NCBI RefSeq assembly: GCF_014251275.1
Contig: NZ_CP059183.1
Span: forward strand, 62,001 to 126,000
Direction of reading: 5' to 3'
Length of the DNA stretch: 64,000 bases
Source: Blattabacterium cuenoti
GTDB lineage: Bacteria; Bacteroidota; Bacteroidia; Flavobacteriales; Blattabacteriaceae
Shown: in pieces, positions 58,109-64,000 of the stretch
Numbering within the stretch: the stretch's first letter is position 1
Layout: each line of letters begins with the position of its first letter
Notes under the pieces: generated by a model
The model's database searches: none
What the model saw: only the letters and a program-made list of their open reading frames with translations
What the model was told of the DNA's origin: nothing
Program-made: the position numbers and the translations under genes

Positions 58109-59572
58109 ATGATAAACAAACGTGAAGAAAATTATTCTAAATGGTATACTGAAATAATAATTAAATCAGGATTAGCAGAGTTTTCAGGTATTCGTGGTTT
58201 TATGATTATTAAACCTTATGGATTTTTATTATGGGAAATGATGAAGAATGAGTTGGATAAAGTACTTAAAGATACAGGTCATGAAAATGTTTATTTTCCT
58301 ATTTTGATTCCAAAATCAATTTTTTCAAAAGAAATAAAACACACTAAAATTTTATCTGAAGGATGTGCTATTATAACTCATTCTAAAATAAAAAAAACAG
58401 AAAATAAAAAACATATAATTATTGATCCTAAGTCTAAGTTAGAGGAAGAATTAGTAGTTAGACCTACTTCAGAAAGTATAATATGGAATATATATAAGCG
58501 TTGGATACATTCTTATAGAGATTTACCTATATTATTTAACCAATGGGGAAATGCAGTTAGATGGGAAATGAAAACTAAATTATTTTTAAGGACTACTGAA
58601 TTTTTATGGCAGGAAGGACATACAGCTCATTCTAATAAAGAAGAAGCAATAAATGAAGCAAAAAAAATATTGGATATTTATACTGATTTTTCTGAAAATT
58701 TTTTAGCAATTCCTGTATTACAAGGAATAAAACCTTATATGGATAAGTTTCATGGATCAGAATATACGTACTGTATAGAAGCTCTAATGCAAGATGCAAA
58801 ATCATTACAAATTGCTACTTCTCATTTTTTGGGTCAAAATTTCTCAAAAGCTTTTAATGTAAAATTTATGAATCATAATGGAAAAAAAGAATATGCATGG
58901 GGAACATCTTGGGGAATTTCAACTAGAATAATAGGAGGATTAGTTATGTCTCACTCTGATAATAGAGGTTTAATTATACCTCCAAAAATTGCTCCAATAC
59001 AAGTAGTTATAATTCCTATTTTACATGATGAAAAATTGGATACTATTAATAATATAGCAAAAGATATATTTAATATATTGATAAAAATAGGAATACGTGT
59101 AAAATATGATAATAGGACTAATTTTACGCCTGGATGGAAATTCCACGAATATGAAATGAAAGGAGTTCCGATAAGAATTAATATTGGATTAAATGAAATA
59201 AAAAGTAAAAAAATAGAAGTTTTTAGACGTGATACCTATGAAAAAAAATTAGTTCCTATAAATGAAACAAAATATTTTATAAAAAAATTACTTAATAAAA
59301 TACAAAAAAATATTTATGAAAAAGCTGTACATCGAACTAAAAAGTTAACTATTAAAATTGATAATTATAATGAATTTAAAGAACATATAAATAATTATGG
59401 AGGCTATATATTAGCTCATTGGGATGGGACAAAATATACAGGAAAAAAAATTCAAGAAGAAACAGAAGCTACTATTAGATGCATTCCTTTTTCTTATAAG
59501 GATAAAAAAGGAAAGTGCATTTATTCTGGGAATCCATCATCTAAAAGAGTAGTATTTTCTAAATCTTATTAA
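58109..59572 (+). CDS. proS: Prolyl-tRNA synthetase, eukaryote/archaea-type form
   Basis: Class II synthetase, 487 residues. It lacks the inserted editing domain of E. coli-type ProS and has the YxxWYTEIIIKSGLAEFSGIRG start and RPTSESIIWNIYKRW, TEFLWQEGHTAH and WGTSWGISTRIIGGLVMSHSD motifs of the shorter eukaryote/archaeal-type enzyme, which is usual in many Bacteroidota. The C-terminal anticodon domain with TPGWKFHEYEMKGVPIR is complete. Confidence 0.95.
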   Translation: MINKREENYSKWYTEIIIKSGLAEFSGIRGFMIIKPYGFLLWEMMKNELDKVLKDTGHENVYFPILIPKSIFSKEIKHTKILSEGCAIITHSKIKKTENKKHIIIDPKSKLEEELVVRPTSESIIWNIYKRWIHSYRDLPILFNQWGNAVRWEMKTKLFLRTTEFLWQEGHTAHSNKEEAINEAKKILDIYTDFSENFLAIPVLQGIKPYMDKFHGSEYTYCIEALMQDAKSLQIATSHFLGQNFSKAFNVKFMNHNGKKEYAWGTSWGISTRIIGGLVMSHSDNRGLIIPPKIAPIQVVIIPILHDEKLDTINNIAKDIFNILIKIGIRVKYDNRTNFTPGWKFHEYEMKGVPIRINIGLNEIKSKKIEVFRRDTYEKKLVPINETKYFIKKLLNKIQKNIYEKAVHRTKKLTIKIDNYNEFKEHINNYGGYILAHWDGTKYTGKKIQEETEATIRCIPFSYKDKKGKCIYSGNPSSKRVVFSKSY

Positions 59573-59595
59573 GAATATATATTGTATTTTTTTTA

Positions 59596-60537
59596 CTATT
59601 TTACTTTTTTTAGATTACCTTTAAAATTATTTATTGATGAATAATCTTTATTTTTTATAAATGAAACTAGTTCATTTTTTAATCTATCAAAAATTTTTAT
59701 TCCCTCTTTAATAAATTGTGTTCCAACTTGAACAGCAGTTGCTCCACATAATATATGTTCAAAAATATCTTTTCCAGAAGTAATTCCCCCACATCCTATT
59801 ATTGATATATCTTTTCTTAGTAAAGAATAGAATTTATTTACATTAGATAATGCAAATGGTTTAATTATCTTTCCTCCTATCCCTCCAAAACCATTATTAG
59901 GTCGTATAACAGTAGATTCTTTATTTATATCAATAAAAATTCCATTAGGAATACTATTAATACAAGTAACAAAAGAAATAGGAAATTTATTTAAAATGTT
60001 TGATATTTTATTAAAATGATCATCATTAAAATATGGAGGGAGTTTAATTCCAACAGGTTTTTTATTAAATTCAAATATTTTTTCTAATAAATTTGATATT
60101 TCATTAAAATTATATCCTAATATTTTTTTATTTGTATTAATATTTGGACAAGAAAAATTTAATTCCAAAGCATCAATATTAGAAAAAGCATTAGATTTTT
60201 CAACAAGTAAAAGATTTTCTTCTGTTGATAAACCTGAAATTGATAAAAAAAATGGTTTTTTAAATTCTATATTTTCTAAAAAATATAAATAAAAATCAAT
60301 ACCAAGATTAGGAAGCCCCATTGAATTTATGCTACCTAATTTCCATTCAAAATATCTTGGTTCCAAATTACCTTTTCTTAAAATATTTGTACAACTTTTT
60401 GTAATTATAGCACCAGAAGAACTTTTTAATAGATTTAACAATTCGATTTCAGTACTACAAAGAGCTCCTGAAGCATTCATTATACATGATGAAAGTTTTA
60501 TGTTACTTATGCTAGTAGATATATCTATTTTATCCAT
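59596..60537 (-). CDS. pyrD: Dihydroorotate dehydrogenase, class 1A (fumarate-type)
   Basis: Fourth step of UMP synthesis. The 313-residue protein matches class 1A enzymes along its length: NSMGLPNLG, ALELNFSCPN with the catalytic-base cysteine at residue 130 (same number as in Lactococcus DHODA), KLPPYF, NGFGGIGGKIIKP and FEHILCGATAVQVGT. Class 1A enzymes are soluble homodimers that use fumarate; the membrane quinone-linked class 2 N-terminal helix is absent. Many Bacteroidota carry class 2, so this may be an acquired or alternative form. Divergent from the pyrE-pyrF gene, 61 bp between starts. Confidence 0.92.
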   Translation of the reverse strand: MDKIDISTSISNIKLSSCIMNASGALCSTEIELLNLLKSSSGAIITKSCTNILRKGNLEPRYFEWKLGSINSMGLPNLGIDFYLYFLENIEFKKPFFLSISGLSTEENLLLVEKSNAFSNIDALELNFSCPNINTNKKILGYNFNEISNLLEKIFEFNKKPVGIKLPPYFNDDHFNKISNILNKFPISFVTCINSIPNGIFIDINKESTVIRPNNGFGGIGGKIIKPFALSNVNKFYSLLRKDISIIGCGGITSGKDIFEHILCGATAVQVGTQFIKEGIKIFDRLKNELVSFIKNKDYSSINNFKGNLKKVK

Positions 60538-60598
60538 AATAAAAAAAACAATTAATAATAATATTCAAAAAATTTAACTTTGCTTAAATAGTTTTTTC
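60538..60598 (+). promoter_or_regulatory. Divergent spacer between pyrD and pyrE-pyrF
   Basis: This 61-bp AT-rich spacer separates two divergent pyrimidine genes and must hold at least part of both promoters. No operator palindrome or clear -33/-7 pair was recognised. The arrangement would allow shared control of the last three steps of UMP synthesis. Confidence 0.3.
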
Positions 60599-61969
60599 AT
60601 GGGAAAAAAAGAAAGATTCTTTTTAAAAATTTATAATTTAGGAATTATAAAATTCGGAAATTTTACCTTAAAAAGTGGAATTAGTTCTTCTATTTATATA
60701 GATTTTCGTCCAATAGCTTCTAGACCAGATTTATTAATAAAACTTTCAGAACTTCTTTTACAAGAAGTACTATATTATAAATTTGAATTAATTTGTGGGG
60801 TTCCTTATGCAGCTGTTCCAATTGCTACTACTTTATCCATAAGATCAAAAATTCCTTTAATAATTAAAAGAAAAGAAAATAAAGGATATGGGACAGAACG
60901 TATGATTGAAGGAATATATAAAAAAGGACAAAATTGTTTGTTAGTAGAAGATGTAATTACAAGTGGAGATAGTTTGTTAAAAACTATAGTAGACATAGAA
61001 AAAGAAGGTTTAATTATAAAAAATATTATTTCTATACTTGATAGAGAACAAGGAGGTATAGAAAATATAAAAAAAATGGGATACAAAATAAAAACTTTAT
61101 TTCGTATAGGAGAAATACTAAAGATATTAGAAGAAAAACATTTTTTGAAAAAACAAGAAATACATATAATTAGACTTTACTTTAGTAAAAAAAATAGAAA
61201 AACATTACAAAAACGAATTTCTTATGAAGAAAAAAGAAAAAAAATTTTCCATCCTATAGGAAAAAGATTAATTGATATAACATTGAAAAAAAAAACAAAT
61301 TTAATAGTCTCAGCAGATTTAGTAAATTCTAAAAAAATATTAAGTTTGGCAAATTTATTGGGCGATATAATATGTGGATTAAAACTACATGTAGATATTA
61401 TTAATGATTTTTCTCATTCATTTATTAGTTCACTAAAAAATATTTCAATAAAAAAAAATTTTTTATTATTTGAAGATAGAAAATTTTGCGATGTAGGATA
61501 TACAAATTATCTTCAATTTCATTATGGAATACACAAAATATCCTCTTGGGCAGATATTATTACTGTTCATCTAATTTCTGGAAATAGTAGCATACAAAAT
61601 TTAAATTTACCAGAGAACATAGGTTTAATAACAATATCAGAAATGTCTTCAATAGGAAAATTATTTGATGATAATTACATAAGAAAAGCATTAAATATAT
61701 CAATTAAAAATCCTAAAGTAATAGGGACTGTAGCTCAAAGAAGAGTAGATAATAGATTATTATTATTTACTCCTGGAATTAATTTTTCTAAAATTAATAA
61801 AAATAATTTCAATAATACTTATATTCATCCTAATACTGCATTTGAAAAAAATAAAAGTGATTTTATAATTGTTGGAAAAGGAATTTATAATTCTCATAAT
61901 CAAAAAAAAATTGCAGAAAAATATAGAAAAGTAGCTTGGACTGCATATGAAAATAGTATTAAAATTTAG
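60599..61969 (+). CDS. Bifunctional UMP synthase (PyrE-PyrF fusion)
   Basis: A 456-residue fusion, orotate phosphoribosyltransferase first (residues ~1-195), OMP decarboxylase second (~215-456). The OPRT part has FTLKSGISSSIYIDFR, the GVPYAAVPIAT region and the PRPP motif LLVEDVITSGDS (114-125). The decarboxylase has SADL, LKLHVDI and the catalytic motif FEDRKFCDVG (D293, K295, D298), then ISEMSSIG and SDFIIVGKGI. Domain order and wording follow eukaryotic UMPS closely, unlike the separate bacterial pyrE and pyrF. It completes UMP synthesis after PyrD across the divergent spacer. Confidence 0.93.
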   Translation: MGKKERFFLKIYNLGIIKFGNFTLKSGISSSIYIDFRPIASRPDLLIKLSELLLQEVLYYKFELICGVPYAAVPIATTLSIRSKIPLIIKRKENKGYGTERMIEGIYKKGQNCLLVEDVITSGDSLLKTIVDIEKEGLIIKNIISILDREQGGIENIKKMGYKIKTLFRIGEILKILEEKHFLKKQEIHIIRLYFSKKNRKTLQKRISYEEKRKKIFHPIGKRLIDITLKKKTNLIVSADLVNSKKILSLANLLGDIICGLKLHVDIINDFSHSFISSLKNISIKKNFLLFEDRKFCDVGYTNYLQFHYGIHKISSWADIITVHLISGNSSIQNLNLPENIGLITISEMSSIGKLFDDNYIRKALNISIKNPKVIGTVAQRRVDNRLLLFTPGINFSKINKNNFNNTYIHPNTAFEKNKSDFIIVGKGIYNSHNQKKIAEKYRKVAWTAYENSIKI

Positions 61970-62101
61970 AAACCATTTTTTTTTAAAAATTTATAATACT
62001 AATTATATTTTTATTTAATTTGTTTATAAATAATTATAATTCAATATTTAATTATATAATAAAACAAAAAACCTTTTAATTTTAATTAATTTTTTTTTAA
62101 T

Positions 62102-62674
62102 ATGAAATGGATTCATTCATTAATTAGTTGTTTTATGATACTTTTTAGTATTATAGATATATTAGGTAATGCACCTATAATTATGGGTTTTAAATCTAAA
62201 GGCAATATTATAGATAAAAAGAAAATTATAATAACATCTCTTATTATTTTTTTATCTTTTCTATTTTTAGGACAATCTATGTTAAAGATTATAGGAATTG
62301 ATGTACATTCTTTTTCTATTGCTGGATCAATTGTATTATTTATCATTGGATTAGAAATGATATTGGGAATAGATATTCATAAAATAACAGAAAATGCTCA
62401 AACTTCTATTGTTCCAATAGCATTTCCACTTATAGCTGGGCCAGGATCTTTAACGACTTTAATTTCATTAAGAACTACTTATGATGTTAATGTAATTCTT
62501 TTATCTCTTTTATTGAATATGTTAATTGTATATTTTGTTATTGATAAGTGTGATGTAATAGCAAAAACCATAGGAAATAGTGGATTGGATATTTTAAAAA
62601 AAATATTTGGGGTAGTATTACTTGCTTTTTCAGTAAAAATATTTGGTGCTAATATTTTACAACTATTTTATTAA
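62102..62674 (+). CDS. MarC/NAAT-family integral membrane protein
   Basis: A 190-residue protein with about six membrane helices of the MarC family; typical stretches include VPIAFPLIAGPGSLTTLI and the helix SIAGSIVLFIIGLEMILG. Transport function is debated and not assigned here. Its 3' end overlaps the convergent rnpA reading frame by 12 bp. Confidence 0.87.
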   Translation: MKWIHSLISCFMILFSIIDILGNAPIIMGFKSKGNIIDKKKIIITSLIIFLSFLFLGQSMLKIIGIDVHSFSIAGSIVLFIIGLEMILGIDIHKITENAQTSIVPIAFPLIAGPGSLTTLISLRTTYDVNVILLSLLLNMLIVYFVIDKCDVIAKTIGNSGLDILKKIFGVVLLAFSVKIFGANILQLFY

Positions 62675-63036
62675 TAGATTTTTTATTTTACAAAAAATAT
62701 TTTGTATGGATTGATTAATTTTTTTATACTTGTAAACTGTTGTAGATATATATATAAATATTATAAATATATTTTTTCCATTTTTATTTATAATAGAATT
62801 TTTATTTAACATGTATGAAGTTCTAAGTAATCTTTTAATTCTATTTCTTTTAACAGATTTTTTTATAATTTTTTTTTTACTAATATTCCAACTAATTCAG
62901 CGTATGAATTATTATTAATATTTAAATCTTTTATAAGGTAAACTGATATAATAGGAAAAACAAATATGCGTTTTCCATTCATTAATACATTAAGAAAAAA
63001 CTTTTTACCAAACTTTCTTTTTTCAATCTTATTCAC
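62663..63036 (-). pseudogene. rnpA: RNase P protein component, frameshifted at an A10 tract
   Basis: Reading the minus strand from GTG 63036 gives an RnpA-like start (FGKKFFLNVLMNGKRIFVFP...) ending at an in-frame TAA (62863-62865) just past an A10 run (T10 at 62869-62878 on the plus strand). Adding one A restores ...ILVKKKIIKKSVKRNRIKRLLRTSYML, containing the hallmark RNRIKRLLR motif, to TAG at 62663-62665: about 124 residues, a normal RnpA length. The GTG overlaps the fbp stop by 8 bp. Both halves are well conserved, so decay would be very recent, or the gene is expressed by slippage. Sequencing error is the alternative. Confidence 0.88.
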
Positions 63037-64000
63037 AATTTATTATAAATTCTTCTAATTTAGATACAATATTTTTCGGTCCACAAAAAAAAGGAGTTCT
63101 TTGATGCAACATTTTAGGTACTATATTTAAAATCCTATTTTTTCCATCAGAAGCTTTTCCACCTGCTTGTTCAGTTAAAAAAGCAATAGGATTGCATTCA
63201 TAAAGTAATCGTAGCTTTCCTTGTGGATATGTAGCAGTTTTTGGATAAATATAAATTCCTCCTTTAATAATATTTCTATGAAAATCACCTACTAATGATC
63301 CAATATATCTTGCTGTATATGGTCTATTACGACCTTCTTCTTGACAATATCTTAAAAATTTTTTAATTCCATCAGAAAATTTATCATAATTTCCTTCATT
63401 TATAGAATAAATTTTTCCTTTTTTTGGAAATTTCATATTAGGATGAGATAAATAAAAAGTTCCAATTGAAGGATCTAATGTAAATCCATTTATCCCATTA
63501 CCTATACTATAAACTAGTATAGTAGAAGATCCATAAATAACATATCCTGCAAGAATTTGACGAATTCCTTCTTGTAAAAAATCATCAATTGTTAAATTTA
63601 TATTAATTGAAGATTTTCTTTTGTATACAGAGAATATAGTTCCAATAGGAACATTAACATCAATATTAGAAGACCCATCAAGTGGATCTATTAAAACAAT
63701 ATATTTATTTCCGTAATAATCTTTTTTTTCATTTTTTATAACTATAAAATTTTCACTTTCTTCAGATGCAATTCCACAAACTACATTTCTACTTTTAAAA
63801 GATTCAACAAATGTTTTATGAGCAAAATTATCTAGTTTTTTCTGCCTTTCCCCATGAATATTTTTTATTCCAGAACTTCCTATAATTTTTTTTGTTATCC
63901 CAGCTTTATTAACTTCTTTATGAATGGCTTTAGATGCCAATTTTATACTACTAAATAATCGTAATATAGATTCTGTTGAATAATAAAATTCATCTATATT
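63029..64000 (-). CDS. fbp: Fructose-1,6-bisphosphatase class I (5' end outside window)
   Basis: Gluconeogenic phosphatase; the frame is open to the window edge, so the first residues lie beyond it and about 323 residues are visible. A TTG at 63940 is not the start, because family sequence ([27 protein letters not shown]) continues upstream. Metal-site motifs: [31 protein letters not shown], and the substrate-binding block [14 protein letters not shown]. It suggests gluconeogenesis from TCA intermediates. Confidence 0.94.
   Translation of the reverse strand, partial: NIDEFYYSTESILRLFSSIKLASKAIHKEVNKAGITKKIIGSSGIKNIHGERQKKLDNFAHKTFVESFKSRNVVCGIASEESENFIVIKNEKKDYYGNKYIVLIDPLDGSSNIDVNVPIGTIFSVYKRKSSININLTIDDFLQEGIRQILAGYVIYGSSTILVYSIGNGINGFTLDPSIGTFYLSHPNMKFPKKGKIYSINEGNYDKFSDGIKKFLRYCQEEGRNRPYTARYIGSLVGDFHRNIIKGGIYIYPKTATYPQGKLRLLYECNPIAFLTEQAGGKASDGKNRILNIVPKMLHQRTPFFCGPKNIVSKLEEFIINCE

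Overview
The window is AT-rich DNA of a Bacteroidota (Flavobacteriales) bacterium with a reduced genome. Gene content and style fit an obligate insect endosymbiont, most likely Blattabacterium of cockroaches. The species assignment is inference; no rRNA or other marker was compared. Supporting signs are: alternative complex III genes (act), which are typical of Bacteroidota; family-specific markers (GYDIA-type GHMP kinase, DUF4293, DUF4295, a 29-residue AURKAIP1/COX24-type basic protein); very low GC with Lys/Asn/Ile-rich proteins full of poly-A runs; short spacers; no phage, insertion sequences, CRISPR or rRNA; and mainly housekeeping and biosynthetic genes.

Layout. 1-6.2 kb: respiratory alternative complex III actB (cut by the left edge), C, D, E, F. 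6.2-9.3 kb, minus strand: potassium uptake ktrA/ktrB and tsaB. 9.4-13.2 kb: nadE, a 348-bp gap with a four-copy 10-bp repeat, cysS, and a trans-sulfuration enzyme. 13.4-18.5 kb: ATP synthase atpB-E-F-H-A-G (atpD and atpC are absent here). 18.5-22.6 kb: trpS, grpE, dnaJ, mnmA. 22.8-28.9 kb: branched-chain amino acid cluster ilvD-ilvB-(ilvN, frameshifted)-ilvC-ilvA. 29-36.7 kb: tRNA-Leu(GAG), dapB, lepB, rhomboid, mutL, a TPR protein, a CBS/CorC membrane protein, a 470-bp non-coding gap, an HU-family gene and the tiny COX24-type gene. 36.7-46.5 kb: tRNA-Leu(UAG), gltA, GHMP kinase, fabD, tatD, fumC, ftsB/divIC-like, mnmG, ybeY, pssA, exonuclease. 46.5-52.6 kb: htpG, ftsY, DUF4295, rpmG, rpmB, yebC-type gene, rnpB RNA, tRNA-Ser(GGA), rmuC, initiator tRNA. 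52.6-64 kb: rho, DUF4293, prfA, accC-accB-rpmF, proS, pyrD, a pyrE-pyrF fusion, marC, a frameshifted rnpA, and fbp (cut by the right edge).

Functionally the window covers aerobic energy conservation (complex III analogue, F-ATPase, citrate synthase, fumarase), synthesis of nutrients a symbiont would supply or need (Ile/Val, the lysine/diaminopimelate branch, NAD, UMP), fatty-acid initiation (accB/accC/fabD), protein quality control (grpE, dnaJ, htpG), and translation and tRNA maturation.

The most interesting signals are these. (1) Two core genes, rnpA and ilvN, are each interrupted by one frameshift at an A10 tract, and one extra A would restore each; this suggests polymerase slippage or sequencing error, and intact genes here also carry A10-A12 tracts. 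(2) DnaJ has lost exactly zinc site I (motifs 1 and 4) and kept site II. (3) A class 1A, fumarate-type dihydroorotate dehydrogenase is divergent from a fused, eukaryote-like UMP synthase. (4) pssA has no ATG/GTG/TTG where the family N-terminus begins and may start at ATA. (5) A TCCGTA 10-bp tandem array lies in a non-coding gap.
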